NCBI RefSeq assembly: GCF_015704865.1
Contig: NZ_JADQTO010000045.1
Span: forward strand, 1-53,059
Direction of reading: 5' to 3'
From: Actinoplanes aureus
GTDB lineage: Bacteria; Actinomycetota; Actinomycetes; Mycobacteriales; Micromonosporaceae
Length of the DNA: 53,059 bases
Positions 9,001 to 17,269 of the stretch are shown one piece after another. The translations under genes were made by a program, and so were the position numbers. Every line of letters begins with the position of its first letter. Positions within the stretch are counted from its first letter, which is position 1. A model generated the notes under the pieces. The model saw only the letters and a program-made list of their open reading frames with translations. It was not told the origin of the DNA and did not search any database.

Positions 9001-12000
9001 GCAGACCTGGGTCACCCACGGACCCACTGGTCCGCAGGGTGCGTGACTGCAGCAGCCGATCGAGTCCGTCGCTGTAGTCGCGCCGCTCGGCGGTGCCGTG
9101 CAGCCGCAGGTCCAGCCCGGCAGCGGGGTACGTCCGTTGGTGGGCGATCGCGGTCCAGTAGCCAAGGAGTTGAGTACGGGAATGCACCCACACCGGCCTT
9201 CGCCGATCGGGTGGGCTGTCGTCGTACTCGTTTAGCCCGTAGGCGTAGACGATGCCGGGCTGGTCTGGAGTGTCGCCCAGGTGATCGTCGTCGGCCGGTC
9301 CGGTCCGAACGACGGTGTGCAGCAGGCCGAGTGGTGTGTAGGTGAATCGGGTGCGGTAGCCATTGGAGTCGGTCACCATGGCCGGTTGCTGCGCGCGGTA
9401 GTCGTAGATCATGGACTCTTCAATCACGCCGGCGGTGGTCACCTTCCGGGGATAGAGCCAGTGTTCGTCGGCTTCGACGACGGTCTCAACGCCAGCAGCG
9501 TCGCGAGACGCTAGAACCAGCCCGCGCCGGAACCGCACAGACGCGGGTGCGGAGTTAGGCCCCGAGCCGGACAGGTGTTCTGGCTGGGTGTCGTGGCGGC
9601 GCGCCACCTCAATGCGGTAGAGCCCGCTAGGCAGGTCGTCGTCGGGCGCCCCGTCGCCGGTGTAGCCGCCCCCGGCCTTCGTCTGGGCGTCCATAAGCCG
9701 CCGGAACCGGTCCGGATAGTAGGCAGGCCACGACTGAGTAGACGCCGCCGGGGTGAGCGCGGCCTCCACCCAGGGCGGTAGGGCTTCCTCGGTGAATACG
9801 GCCGCCAGTGTTTCCGGAGTGTGCACCAGCCGCCTTCTGCGACTCATTAACCCGAACACGCCGAGTTTGCCCAGTTCTTCCCCCGTGAACGCGGCTCCGT
9901 CGTAGTAGGAGGCGGTAGCTCCGATGACCCTGCGGGTGAATGCTCCTGGCGAAGTTGGCCACGTCGTCTCGATGCGCTGGGCGAGGTCGTCCGGCGGGCC
10001 AGCCCTCTCACCCGTCAGTTCGTAGCGCACGTCGGCCGCGACCCGGTCCAGAATGTAGGGATAGTTTTCCGCTGCGGAGGCGTACCGGCGGTTGGTGACC
10101 GTGACGAGATAGTCCTCGCCGGTGACGGCGTGCGCATCCCGCCCGCGCGGGACGGCGATGTCGACGAGCAGACCCGGCCGACCGTACCTGTCGGGTAGCA
10201 GCTCGTACTGAACGCGGGTCATCGGCTCCAGCCCGCGTTCCCACTGCGTGACACGTTCCCCCCGGCGCAATGCGGCGGTGACAGGTAGGCCGCCGGGACC
10301 GTCGGCCACTCGATCGAGGTCGTAGGCGTACTCCGTTACGGAGTAGGGCCGATCGTCGGCGCCGGGTACCCACTCGGGTTCAGGACCGGCCGCGTAAGTC
10401 TCGGTGCGGCGCGGCTTGCCGGACAACGCGCGCAGCGCGCGCCGACCGGCCGGTCCGTTCAGCCCGGTTAGCCAATTGCTGTGCGCCGATGGGCTCAACA
10501 ATGGTGGGTCCAGCGTCCAGTATCCGCGCAGCTGCGGCTCGGCCACGTCAGCGGCAGGCCCGGCGACGCCGGTGTGGAACCACATCCGCGTCAGAACGGG
10601 GGTCGAATGCCCAGCCTGCCCACCGGCGGCGGCGTCGTACCGGTCTACCTGCGCGAAGCCTCGGAACTCGCGTTCCGTTCCGTCCCAAACGCCCTCGTGG
10701 TAGCGGTACCGACTGGTCACGCTCCTCTCGGAGAATTCGTCGCTTACACACACGTATTCCACGAGCTGGACGGGGAACGGCAAGTGGGTGCGCCAGGCGA
10801 GGTTCGGCCCGCGCGCGGCGTCATCGTAGGCGTACGCGGCGGAGGAACGGTAGCCGATCGCAGCTGCGGCCCCTCGGTGGTCACGCACGCTAGTCAGCAG
10901 ATACGGTTTCGTGTCCCGGGTGAGAGGCGCCCAACGTAGCCGTGTGGCGCTGCCTACCGGGCTCCACAGCACGCCGACCGTGCCCCGACCGCCGAGGTCG
11001 GCTACCCGCAGAGACGAGAGCTCGACCTCGTCGTTGCGGGGGCCTAGATCGTCGCCTTCCGGATTGTCCAAGGTCCGCAGAGGTATGCGCGCTGGCGTGC
11101 CGAATCGGTTGCCGGCTTGGTTGAGCCAAACGACCACATCATTTTCCCGGACGAGGACGGCGTCGGAGTACCCATCGCCGTCGACGTCGGTGAGCAGCAG
11201 GCGCTCCGACAGCCAAGCGACCGCGAAGGGGTCCTCTGTACCACTGTCCGTAACCAGCAGGGGCAGCGGCATCTCCCGCGCCTGATCGCCGAAATCGCCG
11301 TGTCCGTGGTGCGGCCAGTACTTCACCATGATGTGGCAGTAGCCTTCCGCCACGCACGGGTCGCCGACGCGAACGTAGTCGACCGGCCCGTCGCCGGACA
11401 TGTCCGCAAGCCGAGTGTCGGGATCGTTGAAGTCCGGATCACAGTCTGCGGGGAAGCGGGTCTCGGCAGGGGCCGACCAGCCGCGTGTGCCCAAGTTGTA
11501 GTAGACGTGGAACCGACCTGCGGAGATGCCGATGAAGTCGGTGGCGCCGTCACCGTCGAGGTCGGCCAGCCGCCCGTTGTCGAGCAGATGCGCGAACGGG
11601 ACGGCATCGCCGAGCTCGGTCAGTCTGGCCGACCAGCCTACGCCGGGAATGGCTCGGTAGTACCCCCATGGCGACTCCAGCCGTGTTAGATCGACGTAGC
11701 CGTCACCCGTCATGTCGCCCAGGTGCACGAAGTCTTGCCCGATCGGATGGTTGGCAGGGCCTGACTGTTCGCCGCGCAAACGCAGTGCGCCGGCGGGGTC
11801 GATGTCGAGATACTGGTGCCGCTTGCCGGTGTAGATGACCATGCCGGGACATCCGTAGCCTTGTCCATCGAGCAATTCCACGTCGCGGTCCCGGGCGATT
11901 CGTGGTACGTCGGACCCGCTGTACTCGGTGACCTGCCCAGAGGCAGGTTTCCAGGCCGAGTAGCCGAATTCGATCGGTGGCTCGCTCTGTTCCTCCACGA

Positions 12001-12958
12001 CGCTGTTGGTACGCCGCACACCGATCTTGGTAATGGAGTGCATTAGCGAAACGGCGTTGCCCTCAGCGGTCTCGTAGGTCAGGTCGTAGCGGCTGATGAC
12101 ATCAGCCCGGGCGTCGCTAGTGGCCCCGTTTAGGACGACGAAGATTCGCCCACAGCGCCGGGCGGTTCGTATCTCGAACCCGCTGCGGAAGGTGGAGAAC
12201 GCATCCGTACGCTGGTCGTCCCAGGACGAGATCTCATTGCCCTCCTCGTCGCACTGGCCGTAGTCCAGCACGACACTGTAGAGCCACCCGCCGGCGCCAG
12301 CCTCGCCTGACGGCAGGTCGGCGTAGTCGATGCGGCAGAGGTATAGCTGCCGATGTGACCCGTCGGTCCTGTACCGGTACTCGATGCTGTTGCCGACCGT
12401 ATCGGTGGTGCGCGTGGCGAACCAGCCGAAGACACGGATGTGATCTTTCGAGGTGTCGCGCAGCTGGCTCTCGCCGGTCCGGCCGAGGAGAGTCGTGATA
12501 CCCGATGTGGTGGTGACCTCCCACCATTCCTGCTGGTCGGCGCGTACGCGGACAACCCGCTCGTAGGCGCGGTCGCCGGACAGCCGGTACGTACGTTCCC
12601 TACGGCCATCGGCTTCGGTCCAGGTCCCGACAGGGGTGAGGTCGTGCCGGTTCAGTTGGAACTCGTCATTGTCGTCGTAGCGTGGGATTCTCCTACGCGT
12701 AGATCTCATGACGGCCAAAATCCCCAGGGTCCAGCCGAGACCGAAGGGTCCGTTCCCAGTCCCACTGCTGTACCTGAGGTCGATGCCTGGTGTTGCTCCA
12801 CGGCGTCCTTCGGGTAGGGCGATGGGTACGGACACCTGATAAGTGCCCGACTGTGGGTCAGCCTTGAACGTCTCGCCGATGCCATGGAGTGCACCGCCGC
12901 CCTTCGGCAAGACGACGGCCGTGCAGGACACCCCGGAACGTTCGGTAGCCAGTGACAT
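6050..12958 (-). CDS. Fused toxin-complex B/C protein (SpvB-TcdB-RHS)
   Basis: A 2302-residue protein. The N-terminus is a SpvB domain (PKGGGALHGIGETF, then SVPIALP and the strand PGIDLRYSSG). FG-GAP-like repeats follow (GDMTGDGYVDL, ADLDGDGATDF, ADMSGDG, TDVDGDGYSDAV), then TcdB middle regions and many RHS YD-repeats (for example TQFRYDPL, TFSYDDLHRLTSV, RRTYCYDDVGNL). The RHS-associated core is at residues 2093-2162 (RPYAPWLGRFIAPEP to DADG). A 140-residue Lys/Pro-rich tail follows with no toxin fold I recognise. The length equals TcB plus TcC, so it should form the closed cocoon that encapsulates a C-terminal payload. No TcA pore protein is in the window. The ATG at 12958 has GAAGGAC upstream; the open frame extends further to 13483 but overlaps the upstream gene. 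Sure of family, unsure of payload. Confidence 0.85.
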   Translation of the reverse strand: MSLATERSGVSCTAVVLPKGGGALHGIGETFKADPQSGTYQVSVPIALPEGRRGATPGIDLRYSSGTGNGPFGLGWTLGILAVMRSTRRRIPRYDDNDEFQLNRHDLTPVGTWTEADGRRERTYRLSGDRAYERVVRVRADQQEWWEVTTTSGITTLLGRTGESQLRDTSKDHIRVFGWFATRTTDTVGNSIEYRYRTDGSHRQLYLCRIDYADLPSGEAGAGGWLYSVVLDYGQCDEEGNEISSWDDQRTDAFSTFRSGFEIRTARRCGRIFVVLNGATSDARADVISRYDLTYETAEGNAVSLMHSITKIGVRRTNSVVEEQSEPPIEFGYSAWKPASGQVTEYSGSDVPRIARDRDVELLDGQGYGCPGMVIYTGKRHQYLDIDPAGALRLRGEQSGPANHPIGQDFVHLGDMTGDGYVDLTRLESPWGYYRAIPGVGWSARLTELGDAVPFAHLLDNGRLADLDGDGATDFIGISAGRFHVYYNLGTRGWSAPAETRFPADCDPDFNDPDTRLADMSGDGPVDYVRVGDPCVAEGYCHIMVKYWPHHGHGDFGDQAREMPLPLLVTDSGTEDPFAVAWLSERLLLTDVDGDGYSDAVLVRENDVVVWLNQAGNRFGTPARIPLRTLDNPEGDDLGPRNDEVELSSLRVADLGGRGTVGVLWSPVGSATRLRWAPLTRDTKPYLLTSVRDHRGAAAAIGYRSSAAYAYDDAARGPNLAWRTHLPFPVQLVEYVCVSDEFSERSVTSRYRYHEGVWDGTEREFRGFAQVDRYDAAAGGQAGHSTPVLTRMWFHTGVAGPAADVAEPQLRGYWTLDPPLLSPSAHSNWLTGLNGPAGRRALRALSGKPRRTETYAAGPEPEWVPGADDRPYSVTEYAYDLDRVADGPGGLPVTAALRRGERVTQWERGLEPMTRVQYELLPDRYGRPGLLVDIAVPRGRDAHAVTGEDYLVTVTNRRYASAAENYPYILDRVAADVRYELTGERAGPPDDLAQRIETTWPTSPGAFTRRVIGATASYYDGAAFTGEELGKLGVFGLMSRRRRLVHTPETLAAVFTEEALPPWVEAALTPAASTQSWPAYYPDRFRRLMDAQTKAGGGYTGDGAPDDDLPSGLYRIEVARRHDTQPEHLSGSGPNSAPASVRFRRGLVLASRDAAGVETVVEADEHWLYPRKVTTAGVIEESMIYDYRAQQPAMVTDSNGYRTRFTYTPLGLLHTVVRTGPADDDHLGDTPDQPGIVYAYGLNEYDDSPPDRRRPVWVHSRTQLLGYWTAIAHQRTYPAAGLDLRLHGTAERRDYSDGLDRLLQSRTLRTSGSVGDPGLLADIAEPPTTARVDPPGATGERRHVGGWTIRGTDGVARHNAAGTGLDVAAGPADPLVRVDGWVAYDDKGRVVEEYEPFLDEGWAYNIAPSPRRHGTVHRQLIRRDPRGIPQTITNADGTQRHFVHGQPADLAQPDRFEPSPWVAYEYDVDDNARRTHPNAHPPWHAHSDTPASVEVDPLGRIVTVTERLRDDPEQTPEAQAPRTLITSVRRDIDGNVTRVTDARDHEVYRAVYDLLGRAWSETTPDTGTTLIAYDALGAPVEVCDARSVRTLNAYDTLHRFARRWTVTPDAPIGHLQYAVLYGDDPAAPADAAQRNLRGRRWRSYDPAGVTVHERYDVHNHPQELVRRWRMTDDLIGSAAHWPPEDPIRADSDGDRTLDPRRLHVRQTCDRTGAVHSLVLEGSGRPVLAVRYIRDSSGAVTAVDLHRHGDESAERLVHQLLVDAHGKPVLIERLGDLTTQFRYDPLTTMLLRQHTGLTDAADRRHVLHDAAMQHDPLGAVTRLDERSPAHNGLQTQTFSYDDLHRLTSVTGSARARPTAAPWDPPSDDPPQPCRRTYCYDDVGNLIGQLLQVGDRTERRLTVLQPGSSRVETLTIQAGDAEKRRFAYRSDKAGHIVREGPDREFTWNAAGLLDTARAGASKATHRYTDAGQHTAVVLATDGTAESATHYLQDWVTCTCEASGGSTITITATADGSPSGAPLAWVSHHHNSTEIQNLVTDHLGSIRAVLHPDGTLLQATDYSPHGETLVRVSSGPDSMPRPLGYAAAEEDKAANLLLLGQRPYAPWLGRFIAPEPRESARAISTKALSGLSEPGDPPDHRVPAWAASPYTYAANSPLMASDADGAAAVIVDAARRAEPARTGTARMPTGHGASKPSATGQGKADKPQKQPSREPKGGGPDSKPKEPSVVDKVRDVGGKILDAAKHEAQRHVDREFTIKFHPKEGFSATFKEPSKPREPEKPPPQKGDPPRRQPPRENPHQNRKP

Positions 12959-12990
12959 CGCTCTCGCGTCCTTCGCTGTGCCGTGAACGA

Positions 12991-13815
12991 TCAGATTCGG
13001 TGGCCGATCCGGAAAGAGATCCACACGAGGAAGCCGGCCAAAGCCAGGCAGAGTAGCGACCACACCGCGGCGAACAGGATGAACAGCTGTTCCGTGGTTT
13101 CTGTGGCCGTCAGAGCAGCCCAGGGCAGCGCCGCGAAGACAACCATGATCATGGCCTTTAGGAGCGAGGGCCATCGTCTTAGTTTCGGCGGCGAACCGAT
13201 GACGGTCACCTCGTCGTTGACGGTCAGGTCCGTGACACGCTTGGCGTGCACGACACCCCGGGCATCGCGTTCGGCAGTGACGCGGACCTTGTTCTTCTCC
13301 CTCATGACGTCCCGGCATTCGCGGCCGCGGAGGAGGACGGTGTACACGTCGTTGGTGTCGTCTTCCAGAACATCGAATGCGTAGCCGATTCGCCCTTCCT
13401 GTCCTTGAAGGGCCACCAGGTGGATGACCATTCCAGTGATCTCCACTGTGCCGTTCGCCGGCACCGGCCCCTTGGCAAACCATGCCTTGGATTGATCGTC
13501 GGTGACGGTGTCCGCCTGGAAGAAGCCTCTACCCTCAGCATCCCCGGACCGGCGATGCCATCGCCCAGTCACGGTGATCTTCATACTGGTACGAAGGCCG
13601 CCAATGAACCACTCGCCGACATGCACTTTGACCGACCGCGATGTGCCAGCTGAATCCGATCGCTGGGCGACCCCTGAATCTTCGCTCGCCTCCGAGCGTG
13701 GCGTGAGTTGGCAATGCCAAACCTGGTACTTGTCGCGGTAGAACGGTGTTACGGTTACCTGCTCAGCGGACTCTAGTTGTCCTGTGATCTTCCTGTCCCG
13801 ATCGTCTCCGCTCAT
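12991..13815 (-). CDS. Membrane-anchored protein preceding the Tc toxin gene
   Basis: The protein of 274 residues has a soluble N-terminal part with two or three beta-rich repeats. The lines VEITGMVIHLVAL and VTVIGSPPKLRRW resemble OB-like barrels, and the spacing suggests duplicated small barrels. Two closely spaced hydrophobic helices end the chain (LLKAMIMVVFAALPWAAL and LFILFAAVWSLLCLALAGFLVW), so the soluble part is held at the membrane with a short C-terminal tail. There is no signal peptide. The ATG at 13815 has AGGAAG upstream. The toxin-complex gene starts 32 nt after its stop, so the two are likely one transcript. A role in placing or handling the large RHS protein at the membrane is inference only. 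Confidence 0.65.
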   Translation of the reverse strand: MSGDDRDRKITGQLESAEQVTVTPFYRDKYQVWHCQLTPRSEASEDSGVAQRSDSAGTSRSVKVHVGEWFIGGLRTSMKITVTGRWHRRSGDAEGRGFFQADTVTDDQSKAWFAKGPVPANGTVEITGMVIHLVALQGQEGRIGYAFDVLEDDTNDVYTVLLRGRECRDVMREKNKVRVTAERDARGVVHAKRVTDLTVNDEVTVIGSPPKLRRWPSLLKAMIMVVFAALPWAALTATETTEQLFILFAAVWSLLCLALAGFLVWISFRIGHRI

Positions 13816-14095
13816 GCTGATCGCTTCCTCGTGTCGGATGCGTCGCCTTGCCGGTGGGCGCTAGCGCCCGAAGACCATTCACGATCCTGGGTCCGTGCTT
13901 CCCCTAGTAGAGCAGCAGTCGCCAGTGGTGGGGAGTGGCGCTTCGTCCTTTTTTCAAGCGGCAGGTGACGGCTGGCCCGTCGGCCAAGAGCATCCGCGTC
14001 CGACGGGAGATCGGCACTGCCGCCACGGGTGTTCACGGCCCGCAGGTACGGGGAGTCGATCGGTTTCCGTCGTTACTTGATCGGCACAACCTTCC

Positions 14096-14982
14096 CTAGA
14101 TCGGCGGTCGAAGGCCGACGTCGAGCGCCCCCGCTTCGATGTCCTGCAGCGAAGTGACCGGTTCGCTGGCGGCGGGCCTCCATTGATCGATGTCGTCGGC
14201 CAGGGTGCTGGCCCGGAGTGCCCTTGAACCGGCCGAACTGTGCGCGGGGCAGATTGAGCCGTGTACTGATGCCGTAGTACTGCTGTTCGCTGATGCCGTG
14301 CACGTGCAGGGTGCGTTCGGTGACGGTGGCTCCAGCCGTCAAGGGCTGCCATTGTTCGCCGTTGCCGTCGGGCCACCATCCGGGCCCGCTGTCGCCGATC
14401 ACTGCGAACAGCGGGATTCCGTCGACTTCCACGGTGATCGCGTCTTCGCCCGCGAGCGAAAATTGATGCCTGTCGCCATTGGGGCCATTCACGATGGCCT
14501 GCCGCCGTGCGTTGTGGGCATCGTCGATTGGAGGCAGCTGTACTTCGAGCAGGCACCAGTTTGTCGGCCAGTCGGGAAGGCCGCGGTAGGTAGCGGCGGA
14601 CGCGAGTTCGAATATGGTGGGGCCGGCTTGGCCGGCGGCGATGCTGAGCAGCTCCTCGATCTCGCCGAGTACGTCATCGTCGATGGTGGTCCTGATGTGG
14701 TTGGTGATCGCTAGGGCGTCGGGGTGTTTGCTGTAGATGTCGCGAAACCAGCAGTTTTCCGGCTACGTCGCGTACCGCGAGCACCGTGATGTGGTCACCG
14801 CTGGCGTGGTCGACGAGCAACTGTGCGGCGTCGGGGAGTGTCGTGCGCAGCAGTTCGAAAACGCCGGACCGGCACTGTTCGGCGCATGCACGGCCCGCGG
14901 CGGCGGCCGCGCGCCGCGCCCGTTGCACGGCCTGGTTGACGACGTCGATGCGGTTCGTGTCGGTGCTGTGGTTGGCCTTCAT
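14096..14982 (-). pseudogene. Frameshifted hypothetical gene (two shifts)
   Basis: Three consecutive reading frames join into one protein of about 295 residues. The first starts at the ATG at 14982 (GGAAGGGAG upstream; MKANHSTDTNRIDVV) and runs to about 14743. A one-base shift at a T-triplet moves to the second frame (RDIYSKHPDALAITNHIRTT, then GEIEELLSIAAGQAG) down to about 14223. There a second shift near AAGGGC leads to STLADDIDQWRPAASEP and a stop at 14096. Each segment has normal amino-acid composition and third-position GC. I do not recognise the family. Two insertions of one base explain everything, so either the gene is decaying or the sequence carries errors. Confidence 0.6.
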
Positions 14983-15144
14983 GGGCTCCCTTCCGTCGGA
15001 GCGAGATGGGTTGGCGGTGAGGTTCTGGCGCCGGCGGCGCTGGAAAGCGGAGCGTGTCCGTGGCAGGAGGGCCTTCCATTCGCTTCCGTGAGATCCGGAT
15101 AGCGAACGCTGCTCACCCGGCGCGGCGTGGCGCGAGGTGGAAGG

Positions 15145-15179
15145 GGGTGGGTGGAACGCCGATGCGGTTCCACCCACCC
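15145..15179 (-). terminator. Hairpin between minus-strand genes
   Basis: A perfect 13-bp inverted repeat, GGGTGGGTGGAAC (15145-15157) with GTTCCACCCACCC (15167-15179), loop 9 nt. It begins 6 nt after the stop of the small gene ending at 15186. Similar strong hairpins separate other genes of this block (18.7, 19.9, 22.1 kb). Confidence 0.6.
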
Positions 15180-15185
15180 GAACGG

Positions 15186-15353
15186 TCAGTGCAACATCGC
15201 CAGCAGGGAGTGCACGGGCGTCTTCTCGATGACGAGCAACGCGGCGGCGTGAAGGGTGACCAGCGAGGTCACGTGGCTGACCGGGTGCAAGGCGTGCCGG
15301 GCGGCGCGGCGTAGACGGGTGGGCTGCGACTCGGCGGACTCGTGCTTGGGCAT
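15186..15353 (-). CDS. Small hypothetical protein (55 residues)
   Basis: A 55-residue basic protein with a single moderately hydrophobic stretch (VTSLVTLHAAALLVI) that may lie at the membrane. It starts at the ATG at 15353, with GGAAGGCAGG upstream, and is followed at once by a strong hairpin. No family is recognised. The clean start signal and terminator argue that it is a real gene rather than chance. Confidence 0.45.
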   Translation of the reverse strand: MPKHESAESQPTRLRRAARHALHPVSHVTSLVTLHAAALLVIEKTPVHSLLAMLH

Positions 15354-15412
15354 GGAACCTGCCTTCCGTGTGTGCTCGGGCGCCAGCGGTGAAAGTGATA
15401 GGGGAGGAGTGG

Positions 15413-15723
15413 CTACGGGGTCTGTTCGTCGCCGGGATGGTTCGGCCGGCGGGCTGCGTCGTCGCTCAGGTCGTCGTGCGGTTGCGGCTCGGGCTCGTAC
15501 CAGGTGCAGGACGGGTATAGGTGGTCGGCGCCGGCGCCGCAGTCGCTGCACGGCCGCAGAACGCCCGGCGATGCAGTCCGGGGTGTGCCCGAAGTACCAG
15601 CCGGTGCAGCACGCCCGAGGGAAGCGGGACGTTGATGGGCTTCGGCGCTGTCGGGCTTCCTGCCGCAGCCCGGTGTGTGCCGTTGACGGCGGGGCCGGCA
15701 GTGAGGCTGTTCACGACCGGCAC
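15413..15723 (-). pseudogene. Frameshifted small zinc-binding protein
   Basis: Coding character moves through three frames. It begins 9 nt after the SSB-like gene with a GTG (15723) and reads to PKPINVPLPSG. It then continues in a second frame as ACCTGWYFGHTPDCIAG and ends in a third as PCSDCGAGADHLYPSC with an acidic tail and stop at 15413. Read together, the cysteines and histidines form a plausible zinc site (CC...H...C...C..C...H...C). Two single-base shifts are needed. The family is not identified. It was probably the downstream partner of the SSB-like gene. Confidence 0.45.
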
Positions 15724-15731
15724 CGCTCGGA

Positions 15732-16178
15732 TCAGCGGTTGTGGACGAGTTCACGGTCGCCCACGACGTCGGGGTACGCCTGCGCGGTGATCGTCTCGCC
15801 GTGCGGGGTGGTGACGAGGTCACCGCGACGCTGGCGGACCTGCGGGCCGGCGTGCGCTTCGGCGTAGCGCATGCTGATCGACAGGTTGCGAGCGAACGCC
15901 TTGATGCCGAGCTCACCGTCGTCCTCGAAGGGAATGAGACGCGAGATTTCGGCGACGATGGTGGTGCCCCGGGTCAGATCGCGGGCGCGGCCGGCGAGAT
16001 CACCCCAGCAGAGAATGTCGAAATACATGGGCTTGCCGGTGACTTCCCTGCCGGTGTTGTCGCGGTAGCTGCCGGGGCGGTGCACGATCTGGAACTGGAC
16101 GAACTCGCGGCCGTCGCGGGTCTCGCCGGTGACTGCACTGCGGGTGAGGGTGCCTTCGACGGTGATGTTGAGCTGCAT
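15732..16178 (-). CDS. Single-stranded DNA-binding protein (OB fold), second copy
   Basis: A 148-residue protein with the SSB OB-fold pattern: an N-terminal strand MQLNITVEGTLT, then REFVQFQIVH, the strand YFDILCWGDLAGRARD typical of the SSB core, and a glycine/threonine-rich strand leading to AFARNLSISMRYAE. It would bind single-stranded DNA during plasmid replication or transfer. The acidic C-terminal tip (DDDIPF-type) that recruits partner enzymes in housekeeping SSBs is absent, as is usual for the actinomycete plasmid variety. The ATG at 16178 has GGGAG 8 nt upstream. It lies 91 nt after another SSB-fold gene; the two are diverged, not identical copies. Confidence 0.75.
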   Translation of the reverse strand: MQLNITVEGTLTRSAVTGETRDGREFVQFQIVHRPGSYRDNTGREVTGKPMYFDILCWGDLAGRARDLTRGTTIVAEISRLIPFEDDGELGIKAFARNLSISMRYAEAHAGPQVRQRRGDLVTTPHGETITAQAYPDVVGDRELVHNR

Positions 16179-16269
16179 GATCGAACTCCCGGAGGTTGCC
16201 GAGCCGGACGGGCTGGTGAGCTGGTGCCGGTCGGGGCCGGCTGGGATAACCGGCCGGCCCCGGAGTCGG

Positions 16270-16686
16270 CTAGAAGGTCGGCGCCATCTCGGGCGTGTGC
16301 GCCTCAGCGGCGGCCCAGCTGTTGGTGTCGGGCTGGACGAACTGCGCGGCCTTGAACCGCATGCTGAGCGCGATGTTGGCCGCGGTGCACTGCAGCCGGG
16401 CGTCCGGGGTTTCGTCCTCCTGCCGGACGAAGGGCCACGCGTCGAGGTCGTCGCGGCCGAAGACGTACACGGTGTCGCCCTTCTTGAGGCCGGCGCAGCG
16501 CTCGGCCAGCTCGCCCCAGACGGTGACGTCGACCCACATCGCCGGCTGGTTCTGCCACTCGCCGTTGTTGTCGCGGCGGCGGCGGTTGTGAGCGACGCGG
16601 AGCCGGCAGACGCTGCGGCCGCTCTGCGTGAAGCGCAGATCGGCGTCCTCGGCCAGGTTGCCCTCGAAGTCGAAATTGAAGTCCAC
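16270..16686 (-). CDS. Single-stranded DNA-binding protein (OB fold), first copy
   Basis: A 138-residue OB-fold protein: MDFNFDFEGNLAEDADLRF, SGRSVCRLRVAHN, the basic loop RRRR, the diagnostic MWVDVTVWGELAERCAGLKKGD strand-helix, then VYVFGRDDLDAWPF and ANIALSMRF. This is the SSB core in correct order. No acidic C-terminal tip is present, so interaction with replication partners through that tip is unlikely. The start is the GTG at 16686 with GGGAGG close upstream. Copy C of the structured leader ends 43 nt before this start, which points to post-transcriptional control of SSB synthesis (inference). It is followed by a second SSB-like gene. Confidence 0.75.
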   Translation of the reverse strand: MDFNFDFEGNLAEDADLRFTQSGRSVCRLRVAHNRRRRDNNGEWQNQPAMWVDVTVWGELAERCAGLKKGDTVYVFGRDDLDAWPFVRQEDETPDARLQCTAANIALSMRFKAAQFVQPDTNSWAAAEAHTPEMAPTF

Positions 16687-16729
16687 GACGTGCCTCCCAT
16701 CAGGCGTGCTGTTGCGGCACGTCCAGCCC

Positions 16730-16930
16730 CGGGATCGAGTGATCCTGGCGCTGGGGTGCCGCGCTGACGGGGCCGGTCAGAGCCCACCCATGGGCCGGGG
16801 GTGCAAGCCCTCGGTTTGTAGAAGATCTTGGCGGTCGAGCGCAGCGATGACCTGGGGCCAAGATGTTCTGCAGAGGGCTTGGCGCCCTCGGGTCGGGTGG
16901 GCTGACCTTCGGGTCCCTCAGCGGTGGCAT
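16730..16930 (-). promoter_or_regulatory. Structured leader motif, copy C (SSB leader)
   Basis: Nearly identical to 4602-4798 over 200 nt, with differences concentrated in paired positions. The long outer stem joins GGTCAGAGCCCACCC (16775-16789) to GGGTGGGCTGACC (16895-16907). Next, GGGTGC-AAGCCCTC (16799-16812) pairs with GAGGGCTT-G-GCGCCC (16873-16887), with one G-U pair. The internal loop AAGATCTTGG (16824-16833) / CCAAGATGTT (16858-16867) follows. CTGAC at 16764 can pair with GTCAG at 16776, competing with the outer stem. The end lies 43 nt before the SSB start. Confidence 0.65.
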
Positions 16931-17269
16931 CTCCGGACGCCGTGGGGTCGCACGATCCCCAGGAAGCGGCGGACAGGAATATGCGACGTCCGGACTGGGG
17001 CGCTGTCATGGAGTCGAATGCCGCAGAGCGCGGTATTGGCGCCGAGGTCACGAGCTCGTTCGCGGGCGTCAGCCGGCCACGGCTGAGCGCTGCGCCGACG
17101 GTGGGAAGCGGTCAGCGTGGGGGACGGAGCGAAACGTGGGGGTCGGTGGCGGTGTGGCCGTGCCACGGAAGCGGTGCACGCGGCCGGAATGCACGGCGGC
17201 GATAGCCGGTCTGACCGACGCGCCGGTGTCCTGGCCTGGAGTGGACGAGGACACCAGCGCGGACGGTTG
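16931..17269. other. Intergenic stretch between primase and SSB genes
   Basis: No credible gene on either strand. It separates the stop of the primase-polymerase gene from the SSB leader element and may hold the SSB promoter, but I cannot point to -35/-10 boxes with confidence. Confidence 0.4.

Noticed and set aside
12959..13483. Longer start for the Tc-like protein
   Set aside because: The extra 175 codons overlap the upstream membrane-protein gene in another frame and have no protein character. The ATG at 12958 has a good ribosome binding site.
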